Positions 1-11,049 of a stretch of 64,000 nucleotides of DNA are shown piece after piece (the first letter of the stretch is position 1; the number at the start of each line of letters is the position of its first letter). Under the pieces are notes generated by a model. The model saw nothing but the letters and a program-made list of their open reading frames with translations, did not search any database and was not told the DNA's origin. Origin of the DNA: Asterella californica (taxonomy: Eukaryota > Streptophyta > Marchantiopsida > Marchantiales > Aytoniaceae); the NCBI GenBank assembly GCA_036924285.1, contig JAYKYS010000008.1:24909001-24973000 (forward strand), read 5' to 3'. The position numbers and the translations under genes are program-made.

Positions 1-2225
1 ATGCGACTTCTGGGACCAGGTGCCGGACATGCCGCTGTTATGCAGTTTCTTTTTGCGACAGCTCGTATTCGGATTGATGATATGGCAAGAGAAGCAGAAG
101 GAGTACGTGTCGAGCCAGATGTAATACCAGAGGAGGGTGGTCTAGGAGACATTCATAGCGGAGATGTTCAACAAGGAGAGGATGTCGACCCACTAGTTCT
201 TCACGCTCTTGGCATGGATTATGACGCAAATCAGGTTACTCAATTTTATATGCATATGTATGAATAGAATAAGTTTCAATTTTATGATTGTGCTTGTATT
301 TTACAAATATTTTTAACTTTATATTCTATTGTTTAGGATGGAGATGATGCATCAGTGGAGACCGAGCTTATTGTTCTAGATTCACATGGAGTGATAGATC
401 CTGTCCAAGACTCTCAAAGACCCGTGGAGGATCTTACTGCTGCATCCACATCAACTGAGACTCTCCCTGAGTATGTTGTGGTAGCTTTGTCTAGACTAAG
501 GGAGCTATTTACAGATTTCAAGGTTCATTGTCCTCACTATGGCTGCGAGGAGTTTTGCTTATCTCCTGTTATTAGTCTCATTCATCAGACTTGGAGTGTG
601 AAGTTTAGATGTACGACCGGTCACACATTTGGTTGGAGATCTACAGAAATGGAGGTGTATCATAGCGTCCCTGATGTTATACACCGCTTTTATCATGCGG
701 GACTATGCGCTGGAATGTGATACACTCAACTAGACTCTATGTTTAGAGAGGTGGGGTTAGCGTTGATATCTAAACGTCACTTTTTTGGATTTCAACGGGG
801 TGAGAATCGGCGTGTGGGGTCGATTCAAGCAACACTTGAAAAATGGTCCATGAAGAAGGAGGAGGTGCAATTGGCAGTGCTACATAGACATGCTCCCGAC
901 TTGAACGAGACATATGTTGGCGGTATGTACTTTAAATATTTTTATTGATGATCTTGATATATGAATATTTTGACATGTGGAATGCTCATTTAGGGATTTT
1001 TGTGATCTATGCGGATGTCCGATACGACTCGACAAGGAATGATTACAACGGGACATGTGCATTCATTGATGCTTTTGATGGCCGCATGATCGAGTTAGTG
1101 AATATGACAAGAGTCGAAGTTGGAAACAACGCATGGAGGATTGAAGATCGTGCTTTCGAAGAGGGGATACTTAGACTTATCGCTCGAGGTATTGTCCCAG
1201 ACGAGGTGGTACACGACGACAAGTCTTCAGTGGATGCCATATTGACGCGACATGGGATTGTTAGCCAGAAAGACTTATGACACAAATGCAAGTGCGTCAT
1301 CAAGAAGTTCTTGGCTGATGTGCAAAACAAAAAGAGAGCTCCAGGTGGCGTAGAGGAGGCTGAGGTGATTGCTGATCTGCAACTTCTCACTAAAGCTCAA
1401 CTGGTGGGATGGCTTCGTGGTCAAGGCGCATTCGTTATGGGGAATAAACCTGAGCTTGTCCAGAGAGTGGCCCAAATGCGAGGTCTAGAGGAGGCAGCTG
1501 TTAGTGGATCTCGAAGTTTCATGTACCCCGAGCTCCAAGCACATGGCATTGCTGACAAATTGAAAGGATGGATATATACTTGTTGTCAGTTGAATGCTCG
1601 GAGGACCGTGGGCATAGATGGACGATTCCCCCAACACGAAGATGATACCGAGCTCTTGGTGTTGGACATTCGCAATGCAGCAGATCATTGGACTGGAGAT
1701 CATACTCGATGTAGAGATCTACCGGGTCCACGACCTTGCTGCACTTTCCCAGATCTCAACAGGTCTACATCCGATCAATATTACTTGCGGGGTGAGTCTT
1801 ATGAGATTATTTGTATTTATTTGTCATTTGTTTCATTTGTCTCATAATGACATTTGTCTACAGGTTCTCTCACACACCGTGCAATGGTGGAGTTCTTGAC
1901 GAAAGCCATTACGCCTACAAAGATGCGATTCTATACTCGAGCACGCGAGAACTACTTGTCTGAGACTTTCAACTCTGTTATCAACAAGTTCGCTACAAAA
2001 CGAACGCATTTTGCCAAAAGTCACGAGGCTCGCTTGGCTGCATGTGCGATGGACTGGAATGAGAATATCCTTTGTGAGCCTATCAAAATATATTCACGGA
2101 GGCCGCAACATACAACAGTGCGTCATAGAACGACAAACCGTCGTGACTTGCCAGAACGGACGACAGTTTGGAAAATAGAGCTTAGAGAGGTTTTGTTCGG
2201 CATGCACGTGAGACATGACAATTGA
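1..2225 (+). pseudogene. Transposase-like gene with SAP-like segment, 5' end outside window, two in-frame TGA
   Basis: The coding frame runs through exons of about 337-922, 994-1791 and 1864-2225, plus an uncertain exon before 257. Introns 923-993 (GTATGT...TTTAG) and 1792-1863 (GTGAGT...ACAG) join in phase, which supports a real spliced gene. Visible parts are a cysteine cluster (CPHYGCEEFC near 529-558, then CTTGH), an acidic segment holding IYADVRYDS near 1005 and VVHDDKSS near 1210 that could be two catalytic Asp of an RNase H-fold transposase, a SAP-like segment near 1383-1475 (LTKAQL...GNKPELVQRV), and a C-terminal block ending in RLAACAMDWNEN. This order resembles uncharacterised transposase-like proteins of eukaryotes; the family name is inference. 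TGA at 718-720 and 1278-1280 interrupt otherwise open frames, and the second sits in DL*HK where Trp would fit. Probably a recent pseudogene. Confidence 0.55.
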
Positions 2226-3130
2226 AAGGTAAAAAACATTGAATCTGCATAAAACTCATTGCAATGTATTTTTTGTAATATATTATATTTTTAATATGAT
2301 TTACTAAACATTTCAACATTTTCTATGCAGGTAGCGTCGAGTTTGGCGTATCTACTATGACACGTATATTACTTGTCTAAGACTTCAGAACATACTTTAT
2401 GTTATATTTATATCGAAAACTAAGTGCTTTTGTTTCTTTACAAGCAAAATGCATAATTCTATATTGAAGGATTTGCAAGCTTTCATAAATGGTTGGATGC
2501 AATGTTGCTTAGGGAATATCAGTTGTCTTTCGCAAGCTCCTTTGTATGCACATTTGCACTTTCTCGTAACCTGCAGGATTTTACTCCATTATTATCGACG
2601 AGGAAGTGTCTGTACTTCTTCTATGAGAAAACTCATGACTTCGCCTCTTAGTTTTCCCATGGATGGATCTGGCTAATTCTTTTTAATTCTCCATACTTCA
2701 TGTTATCAAATTACCGTGTACATATACAATTGGTAGCTATCACTGGTTTTCCAGACTTTCTCTACTAGGGTTCCATCTCCTTCTTCTCAATTGTCTGTTT
2801 ATGTTATTCATATATTTGTTTAGAGTTTCCCCTGTCCGCTATAGACTTTTTACGCCCGGTTTGATACCATAATGAAGTGTGTGAGAGCACAAAGCTCTGT
2901 AATGTTGAGAAGTTTAGTTTGTTGCCATACCTCTACGGACTTCTGACTCTCGGTTTGATATCACAATGTCTAAGTGTGTCGAATGACAAAGCTGAGTAAG
3001 CGATCTGAGCTTAGTGTATGAACAGATCAAGACTATAACAATTACGAGTGCATGAGTGATACCGATCCATGACAGGACTGAGAGACAAAGGGGCCGCGTA
3101 GACATAGATTAGGTTCATCCATATAACCGA
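2226..3130. other. Intergenic, no gene seen
   Basis: AT-rich sequence after the transposase-like gene. It holds imperfect short direct repeats around 2855 and 2950 (GGTTTGATA followed by an ATG-containing stretch). No ORF here shows a recognisable motif. Confidence 0.5.
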
Positions 3131-3149
3131 GACTGGACTTTTGTTTTCG

Positions 3150-3240
3150 AAGTTTGAAGACCTGGGAGTTGAACCCAGTAAATACCCCAGTGGCAGTCTT
3201 CACCGCAGGGGGCACACTCCCCTGGACCCCGGAGGGATGC
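3150..3240 (-). repeat. tRNA-like (SINE-like) segment
   Basis: On the minus strand the stretch contains GGGTTCAACTCCC, close to a pol III B box, preceded by a GC-rich stretch that could hold an A box. No complete tRNA cloverleaf is visible, so a SINE head or degenerate tRNA is the best guess. Confidence 0.3.
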
Positions 3241-3315
3241 AAAATGCTCAAATGAATTTTCAAAACAATGCAAGAACAAAATGTGTGCAGATGCAGAACA
3301 AAAAGAAGCACTTAC

Positions 3316-3704
3316 TCTTGATACCCAACAAATATTTCACCTGGAGTGCTCCATGTGGACTTCACTGCAGCTTCCAAGACACCTGGCAGCTGTGTCCGTT
3401 CAATAAAACCCAAAACTAGTGCCACAGCTCGATAGACCTGAAATCGCTGTTTGGATGAACCAGATTCACAGTAGGAAACAGAAGCACATCCGAGAAGCGA
3501 GTGTTCCAAAAGATCAGGACTGTCCCACATGCTAGCAAACTGTTCCATCTTCGCCACTTGAACACAAGCTTCATGAAAGATAGGAAAACACTGTTTCAAT
3601 TCGTCATGAGTGACTAATACTGTATCTTTCGAAGTTCTCCCCAAAACCATCCAAAGACCTCGATCTTCGTCCCAAGAATGACGTTGTTTATACCTAGGAC
3701 CCAT
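3316..3704 (-). CDS. Possible exon of an unrecognised host gene
   Basis: An open frame of about 130 codons on the minus strand includes the stretches SWDEDRGLWMVLGRTS, KQCFPIFHEACVQVAKM and YRAVALVLGFIE, which read as ordinary globular protein. It stops next to a good splice donor (GTAAGT, first base at 3315), so the exon may end there and continue towards lower coordinates. A TATA box on the same strand lies about 1.1 kb upstream at 4813-4820. I recognise no domain. It may equally be a gene fragment carried by a transposon. The true 5' boundary is unknown; the ATG at 3702-3704 is only the first available. Confidence 0.35.
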
Positions 3705-3985
3705 AGATCCTTACTGGGAGTTCGAAATATATCAAGCAGTGAAAACAGGAGCCAAAAAAGTCACCCAAGCGGATACTACCAACAAACCAGATTGAGCCAC
3801 CGCGAAAGAATTCACCCAAAGAAGAAGAGCAGTAAGCCGACAGCACCGCAAAAGCTGCAGCCGACCATGAAAAATCAACCACAAGATAGTGAGAGAATGT
3901 CCTAGGAGTAAACCGTCTGGTCCAGAAACACATAAGCCAACAATAGAGTCCGCGTACTAGACAAAAATGAATTTCGAAAAGCACC

Positions 3986-4232
3986 AAATGAACAGCTGCG
4001 CCCTGCAAGAAGTCATCAGAAGCTGAGCGAGAGTGCAAGGAAGTGCCAAATGAAAAGCTGCACCTTGCAAAAAGTCACCAGAAGCTGAGCGAGAGTGCAA
4101 GAAAGCCCTAAATGAAAGCTGCGCCCTGCAAAAAGTCACCAGAAGCTGAGCGAGACTGCAAGGAAACCCCAAATGAAAAGCTGCCCCTGCAAAAAATCAC
4201 CAGAAGACAAAAGCGAGAGTGCAAAGAAGTCC
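3986..4232. repeat. Tandem repeat, about 62 bp x 4
   Basis: Four head-to-tail copies start at 3986, 4048, 4110 and 4171. Each holds AAATGA...AGCTGC...CCTGCAA, then AAGTCA-C-AGAAG and AGCGAGAGTGCAA. Copies differ by substitutions and one base of length. It lies between the candidate minus-strand promoter and exon. Confidence 0.85.
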
Positions 4233-4616
4233 ACGTTGATGCAGAAAATGAGTTTCAAACATACCAAGCAAGGCCGTAGGACCTGCAAGAAGTCAATCGA
4301 ATAGATTATGTGCTCCGTGAAAGCTAGACTCCAGAGACCACGACAAAAGATCTCCAGCCCACGTTGATTTCAAATTTGAGGTTCAATACATACCAAACAA
4401 GAAGCTACGACCTGCAATAAGTCATCAGAAACAGAGCGGGAGTGCAAGGAAATAACGATGTCGTCTGGCTGAATCACTGCCTCCACAAAAACATAACGAT
4501 GTCGTCTGGCTGTGCCGCCGCCCTCACAGAAACAATCATGCGATGGTTGTACTGCACGTAGCGAACTGACCCCATCCACTGAACAGATCCGCGAAGACAA
4601 AAGAAAACGAAGCCGT

Positions 4617-4702
4617 CGATCCCACTGCACACTCACACTCAAGCGATCGTACTCAGCCGACCCCACTGCACTCAACCGATCGCACTCAGCCGACCCCACT
4701 GC
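4617..4702. repeat. Short tandem repeat, 33-bp spacing
   Basis: TCAGCCGACCCCACTGC occurs at 4653 and 4686, and a shorter related copy (CGATCCCACTGCAC) precedes it. A second small duplication, ACGATGTCGTCTGGCTG, lies about 40 bp apart just upstream at 4456-4512. Confidence 0.6.
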
Positions 4703-4812
4703 TCACACTCAAGCCCTAGACCATCACCGGAAAAGTTCTCTCTCTTCGCTTTGCCTCTAAGTCCGGACCTACTCTACAGTGACCAAAAGGGCGCTGCCGC
4801 GTGCGAGGGGAG

Positions 4813-4820
4813 TTTATATA
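4813..4820 (-). promoter_or_regulatory. Candidate TATA box, minus strand
   Basis: The minus strand reads GGTATATAAACTCCCC here, a good plant TATA box. It points towards the possible exon at 3316-3704, through a GA-rich leader. No transcription start is demonstrable. Confidence 0.35.
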
Positions 4821-5225
4821 CCCCTGGTGGTTTAAGACGAAGGTGGTTTATTTCACTTGGTAGATGGATACAGCCCTCACGATAAGATAAAATGATACGA
4901 TAGATGATACGAATCAACGTCTCGGGAGTACACAGAAGCTTGAAAACATAAAAAAGCTTAAGAATCCAATCTCTTTTCATAAGGAAGCATTGATTTCATT
5001 ACTCAGAGATTAAAGACACATATATCATGAGGTGTAAACATTATAATAATACCCAAGGTATGCAGATGATCAAATATATTTTATGACGAGAAATCAGTAC
5101 TAAAATTATTATTTTTTATCCAGTTTAAACAAAATAAAACAACATATCCAATCCCAAAGCACGAGATTCATACACAGAAACCTCCTGGAATGAAGATCGA
5201 ACTGGATCCGTGATCTCATTTACGG

Positions 5226-6056
5226 CAGCTATTTACTTTACAGGCCTTGTGCCCAAAAATACTTGCTTGACAAGACCCCTTACTGGTAACAGTTAGTATG
5301 TGATTGCCAACGTGGCACTATAGTCTGATGAGACAGCCAGCAGACAGGTTTAGGATGACGTGGCTATAATTATGACTGCATGACGTCGAGTTTCGGTTTA
5401 ACGTAACTTGGAACTGACGAGATGAAATGCCTAAATAACAACATGTTGTTCTTTATATTTTCACACATGTGAACACCTTGTCCTAAAAACCTGATCCTAA
5501 AACTTCACTTAAATAACAAAAAGTTGATATTTACACATCCCACGTGTGTGAAGAATCCCACGGAATACCGAGAGAGAGTCGGTATTCCATTCTAATGACC
5601 AAAAATAATAACAACAAGTTGTTATTGAAAGGAACGGATTTCCCAAAATAATTGTTATTCAAAGGTTCAGATTTTTGAGTTCAAATTCCGATGTTGAACG
5701 GCACTTCTGAACCCGGACTTCGCACGTGCGTGTAAATAACAACTTATTGTTAGTTACGCACGTGCGAAGTAATGAAGGTTTTAGGATCAGAGTTTAGTAC
5801 AGGATGTTCACACGTGTGAAAAAATAATAACAATTATTATTTAGACACGCACACCTCATCTTTTTCATATTACCTTAAACCAAAACTCCACGCCACACAG
5901 TCATAATTCGTACCACTTCATCCTTAACCTCGTCAGACTATAATGCCATGTTGACAATCGTCGACTGATTGTGATCGGTAAGGGGTCCTGTCAAGTACTG
6001 TATTGTGCGCGTCAAACAAGTATTTTCGCGCACATGGCCTGTCAAGTACATAGTTG
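5226..6056. mobile_element. Mutator-like foldback element, non-autonomous
   Basis: The two ends are inverted copies: CAGCTATTTACTTTACAGGCC at the left, and the complement of the right end gives CAACTATGTACTTGACAGGCC. Similarity continues inwards for at least 180 bp and, more weakly, almost to the centre, so the 831-bp element can fold back on itself. It is flanked by a perfect 9-bp direct repeat CATTTACGG at 5217-5225 and 6057-6065, the target-duplication length typical of Mutator-like elements. The centre holds smaller palindromes around CGCACGTGCG near 5720-5770. No transposase is encoded. Confidence 0.85.
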
Positions 6057-6177
6057 CATTTACGGTCAAAACTCTTCTTAGAATTAAAAGTTTAATCTAT
6101 TCGTCCGAAGTGTGTCTTTGTGATGATTTCGGGACGGGTTGAAATATCGCGCTAACAGTGTATTCTTGAGTGTTACC

Positions 6178-6658
6178 TGAGCAAGAATTTGCTTGATCAC
6201 ATCCCCAGTAGGTTCCTTGAGCTTGATCACACTCCTGACTGTTGCCTGTAAAACCAATCACTTTGTGATGTTACTCACATGTGAGACTGCATTTATCAAA
6301 TTTCTGAGCATGTATAGTCTAACTATTTTAAATAATGTTAAATATTTTGAATTACAATGATATTTAGTCAAGGTTGGAAGTACTAAAATGATGAATCAAA
6401 AGATAAAATGACATGAGTTCGTGAAGTACGTTGACAGAACTTTCATCTGTGTCTTAAATGAACTAATTAATCACGGTCATGGACTAAACGACTTAATCCC
6501 TGATCATATGACGGGCACTTTCGACAGATGTTCGTCATATAACTCGTTCTGTTGTCAATAACCCGTCAGGGGTATGATCAAGCTTAACGAACTTAAGAGG
6601 GATATGATCAAGCTCAAGGAACCTACTGGGGGTGTGATCAAGCAAATTTCTGGTTTCC
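6178..6658. mobile_element. TIR element of the TGATCAAGC family (MITE-like)
   Basis: Left end: GAATTTGCTTGATCACA, then CCCCAGTAGGTTCCTTGAG, then CTTGATCACA. The right end is the inverted copy (6602-6656). The inverted repeats cover at least 45 bp. Possible target duplication: TGAGTGTTACC at 6167-6177 and TGAGTGTACC at 6659-6668, one base different in length, so tentative. No coding capacity. Related copies lie at 30973, 57730 and 63735. Confidence 0.7.
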
Positions 6659-7237
6659 TGAGTGTACCGTACAGCATAGAAAAAGAAGCGGAAAGATTTT
6701 TGCAGTATAAAACGTAAGTGTACAGCGTAGAAAAAGGAATGGACAGAATGTCCCCAGCATAGATAGGGGAGTAATCTGTAGAACTTGTAAAGTTGAATCG
6801 TTTTCAGAATTTCATCCTCTTTGTCTGAACTCTCGCTACGTCCTCAAGAACAGTGTGATATAAATCGCACGGCGGCAGCAAAGCTCACGAGAACCTCATG
6901 CAAATTCTCGTGACGTGTCCATTTATGCATATTTTGACACGTCTTCCGAACAGAGGTGTCAAAGATAAGCACTAGAGATGTGAGCAAGCATTTTCCTCAT
7001 CTTATGTTCTCGGTAGCTAATACGGTAGGTAGATGAGAATTTATGATTTTTAGTTTTCGACTAACGTTCGATTATATTTAACGAATATGCATGCTGATGG
7101 ACTCTTGCGGCATCCCGAGGAAGCAGAAAATCGTAACTTTCGGTGGAAAATACCGTTGTGCGACTGGTTCCGGTGGTGGTAGAGAGTGTTTGGGTGCAGG
7201 AAATATTTGATGCGGAGGGGCCATTTACAGAGATATG

Positions 7238-7590
7238 CATGCTGGATGAATTCTGGGAACTTTTGCTCGCTTAATGATATCAGGAATATATATAAGTATT
7301 AAGTTAAAAACATATACTAACTGAATATAAAGAATTAAAATATGTTATAAGTGTTATATGTTATCCATACCTGGAAACACAGGTAGAGTAAGAGATAACT
7401 CATAAGTATTGCTATCAGTGGCACGCTTCAGAAGGTACAAGTCCGGGAGTCCACAAACATTAATTCGTGTATATACTGTGATGTTAATTTAATACCTAAC
7501 CTTTCTTGTCGGAAGAGTTAGGTATTAAATTAACCACCTGTATATTTACCTCCTCCATCTTTCGATGGAGGAGGTGAATATGCAGGTGCT
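7238..7590 (+). repeat. Two-hairpin dispersed repeat, copy A
   Basis: It begins GATATGCATGCTGGAT and resembles 13620-14037 along its whole length. It ends in two successive hairpins. The first, 7484-7533, has arms TTAATTTAATACCTAACC and its complement. The second, 7535-7588, has 25-bp arms with two mismatches around CACCTCCTCCATC and a 4-nt TTTC loop. The compensated or single mismatches suggest that the fold has persisted. No ORF. Confidence 0.7.
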
Positions 7591-9055
7591 CAGAACATAG
7601 AGTAGAATGAACAAACAACAATCGCACGGCAGAAGAAGTTCTACGCGCGAGATAACTGAAAGGACCTCTCAAAGTCCTCGTGAACTCTGCTTGCGGTTAC
7701 CGTCGAACATCAACGGCAAGTGAAATATTCTCGTCAGTTATATGAGAGGTGCCAAAGTTGATAACGACGTATAAGTTTCAACAGTAATTTAGGTTCTTAC
7801 GGCCAGGGCGAGAGAGTTCATGAGGATCTTGTCAGTTTTCCTTGACAAGTTTCCCTTCCTCCGTGTAAGTTTGTGTTTTCAAAAACACAAACATACATCG
7901 AATTCAAAAGTTAATCTCAATTCTCTTGAGGTTATTTTTAGAACTGAATATGCATAGCAAAGTATTTTCATGACGATCTAACGGAAGAGAACGATCGACT
8001 TCACAGACTATAAAATTTAAAAGATTTATTGGTTGAGGGAGATGACATGTAGTGAAGCAAAGTATTTGGAGAGTATTTAACTTCTTGTAAAGGTTCGTCG
8101 AGGGGGTTGCCGTGTAGTGAAGCAGAGTATTTGGAGAACATATTTTCACTTCTCGCTAACGTTTGCCGTGTCTCGTCTATCGCGGTTACGCCTCCTACGT
8201 GTGTACTTTGCTTTATTTCTTTCGCAAGCTGCCAGTCTCACGGTCTTGGGTCTACGAATGTCCCATGCATCATTGTTTTCTATCATTGAACTTTCGCAGA
8301 ATTGGACCAGATTGCAAGACAGACGGAATCAAGTGGCTATCAACTAAGGGTTTCAGATCAAGTTGCAGCCTCGTTTCGAACAGGGTCCCATCTTGACTTC
8401 GTAGTCTTTTGTTTTGGTTCTTTATCGTTTGCACATGTCCCACCTCTATCTACGATGTAGGTTTCCACGCAAGTCTGCAAGCAGGAGGGTCCCATCATTC
8501 TTCTTGCGCCATCTCTATGGAGCAGACAACTACGTGTTGTTCTCCATGCAGCTGTCTGGCGCCGCACAGGAAGTTCTCCATTATCGTCTTATTATTTTTC
8601 TCATTGTCATCGCAACAGACGCTGTTGCTTCAATATTTTGCAAATATCGTGCGGCCGTCATCTTTTTGACTCATTCATGTAGTCAAAATGTCAACAAATT
8701 TCTTTGCCACAATCAATTTTGTTTTTTCATTCTCTTTCTATCTTTTTCCAGGTACACTTAGCGGCACATGTTTAGCGGATTAGACTGTTTCTCATCCCCA
8801 CATCATTTTTTCTTTTTTTGATGAGGACGGCTTCGGGATTGCTGTCTTAGTGAAGATGTTCTGTGATGTTAGCGCCGTGAGGTCCCACTACCCTCCCTTT
8901 TTTTCTCGTCGTTTGAACGGACCCTCTAACCCCTCCACGTTTTGACTGATAAATGCACTGCTTTCACGTGTAAATTAATTGAAAACGATAATCGTTTTCC
9001 GTGCCTGGGAGATTGCTCTCTGCTCGTTTATGCTGCCCATGCTATCACCTAAACC
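7591..9055. other. No recognised gene
   Basis: Several overlapping ORFs lie between 8107 and 8761 but none shows a known motif, and the plus strand is strongly T/C-rich. A short direct repeat, GTAGTGAAGCA-AGTATTTGGAG, occurs near 8050 and 8113. The region may be a decayed element that I cannot name. Confidence 0.4.
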
Positions 9056-9059
9056 GCGA

Positions 9060-9250
9060 GGGTTTCTCTGAGACTCACTTCCCTCTATCGGAGGGAAGCA
9101 AGAACCCTAAGACTGCGGCCTCTGGCCGCACTTAGAGTGCACAAGCACCCTAAGCTGCGACCTTCGGTCGCACAAAATTTCGACTGAAAATTCGAACCTG
9201 AGACCTCCTTGCTCTGGACGAGCCCATCCGCCAGTGGGCTATTATTCCAC
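9060..9250 (-). repeat. SINE-like element with three GC hairpins
   Basis: On the minus strand a tRNA-like head is visible: TAGCCCACTGGCGG resembles an A box, and GGTTCGAATTTTC resembles a B box about 35 bp later. After it come three compact hairpins at about 40-bp spacing: TGCGACC/GGTCGCA, TGCGGCC/GGCCGCA and TTCCCTC/GAGGGAA, each separated by a CTTAGGGTnCTTG-like linker. The composition is more GC-rich than its surroundings. The SINE identity is inference; the hairpins are directly visible. Confidence 0.5.
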
Positions 9251-9910
9251 CATGTCAGATTCTGACTCAAGTCACAATATAACACGTACTTCTCTTAATT
9301 CCGCTACACCCTGCCCGGCGTGTGCTTGTTTGGGCAGCTACATTAACGCTGCAGCGTGCGAATGCAGAGCATTAATCGGTCAAAATGTGGAGGGGCTTGA
9401 GGGTCCGTTTGAACGTTGTTGCGTCAATGTCGATCGCTGTACCTATGATACCTTTCTTATTGTTCGTTCTCATTATTATACTCTTTAACTCTTCTCCTTT
9501 ATTTACTACGCTGCTGCCGCTCGACGCAGGACGAAGTTCTTGCTACCAAGAACTGTGTGCTTTGTATTTACTACGCTGCTGCTGGATGCGGGACCAAGTT
9601 TTTACTGCCAGTAAGTGTCCCCGCGACTCACAAGCTAAGTGCAGTTTTGTCCGAGTCTACTCTCATTTTTCCATACTCTATGATGAATATAACACAGCGT
9701 TATTGTTTTCATGATGTCCACACCTCCGTTGTCAACTGAAACCAGTAGACTCCACAGCAATGTTTGTTCTTCACCTCTACATACAGCCTTAGACCATGCA
9801 ATTACTCCTTCACTAGGAGCCACACATCTTTCTCTTTCACCTCTATCTATCGCTCCAAGTACTCCTTCTGCTTCTCCTCTGCATACTTAGTATATATTCT
9901 TATGTATGTT

Positions 9911-9941
9911 CACCTCCTCCATCTTCAGATGGAGGAGGGTG
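9911..9941. repeat. Isolated CACCTCCTCCATC hairpin
   Basis: CACCTCCTCCATC, a TTCA loop, then GATGGAGGAGGGTG. It is the same hairpin as the second one of the two-hairpin repeat, here without its partner. Confidence 0.6.
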
Positions 9942-10484
9942 TAATAATACATGCTCAGTTACTCATTGTACGGTTTCATTCGATTAAGGATATGTTTTTA
10001 TACTATAAAGAGTTAAAGTCTCACACTCTTTACTTATAGGCTTTATGGCCCTAGATGCCAAGTGTGTAACATGGGACTCGAGGCACCAACGGTAATGAAG
10101 TCTTCGGTCTCTTAAACGTAAAATGCGCTGGGGAGACTTCACCAATACAGTACGGGGGCTTGTGTCATCTTTTATATTTATAGATTTTTAAAATAGATAA
10201 AGTTTACTGAAATTTACTTCATGTTACGATTCTATCTTATGAAAATACTGCAACCTACGGTGTGACATGAAGTATTTATCTATTATTTATCTATCTTCTG
10301 AAACCAACCATCATCTCCCGCCCTATCATGCAGTCGAATTTCCCTTCCCGAAACTGTCGCTTGTCCTCTTGCTCCGTTTCTGGCGTTCCAGACGTTGGAA
10401 TGTATATTCCCTCCGAACACAATTCTTCTGTCGTCAACTCTAAATATCTTACACATGAAGATCTCTTTGTTCCCACTGACTTCC

Positions 10485-10676
10485 CATCACTCTTCACATC
10501 TTTAAACATCTTTCTTCTCTAGGAGTCGCATCCTCAATTTTGATTTCTCATCACTCTTCACATCTTTAAACACCTTTCTTCTCTAGGAGTCGCATCCTCA
10601 ATTTTAATTTCTCATCACTCTTCACATCTTTAAACACCTTTCTTCTCTAGGGATCGCATCCTCAATTTTGATGACC
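10485..10676. repeat. Tandem repeat, 64 bp x 3
   Basis: Three copies start at 10485, 10549 and 10613. Each contains CATCACTCTTCACATCTTTA, then TTTCTTCTCTAGG and CGCATCCTCAATTTT. They are over 90 percent alike by eye. Confidence 0.9.
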
Positions 10677-11049
10677 ATCGTCTGTAGTTCGAGAGGAGTT
10701 ACATGTACCTAGATCTCTTTTTCTATCCACGCGTCCCTGATTTTGTTCTTGAAACCAACTTTGTTAAAGTTGATCATTTCTTGCTTCGGCAAATAACATT
10801 ACCATTCCTGTCTTGTTTGACCCTTATTTTTATCTAGCACCACAAACAACTATTTCTGGCTAATTATCAGTGACAAAGATCTTCGTATTTTTCTTTTCCT
10901 AAGTATTATATCAACCACGTCACTAAACTGTTGCGGCCGACCGTACATCTATATTTATCATCTTCGACACTTTTATTGTATTTGTGCGGCTCTATCTTCG
11001 TCCTAGTTTTTTGTTCTCTGTCGTCATTTCCCAAGCTCGTCCCGCCTCG

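Noticed and set aside
718..1280. UGA used as a Trp codon in this genome
   Set aside because: The intact prenyltransferase ends with TGA exactly at the family C-terminus, and the affected genes also carry frameshifts or TAG stops, so decay is simpler.
3986..4232. CRISPR-like array
   Set aside because: The 62-bp units are repeats along their whole length without unique spacers, in a eukaryotic genome.
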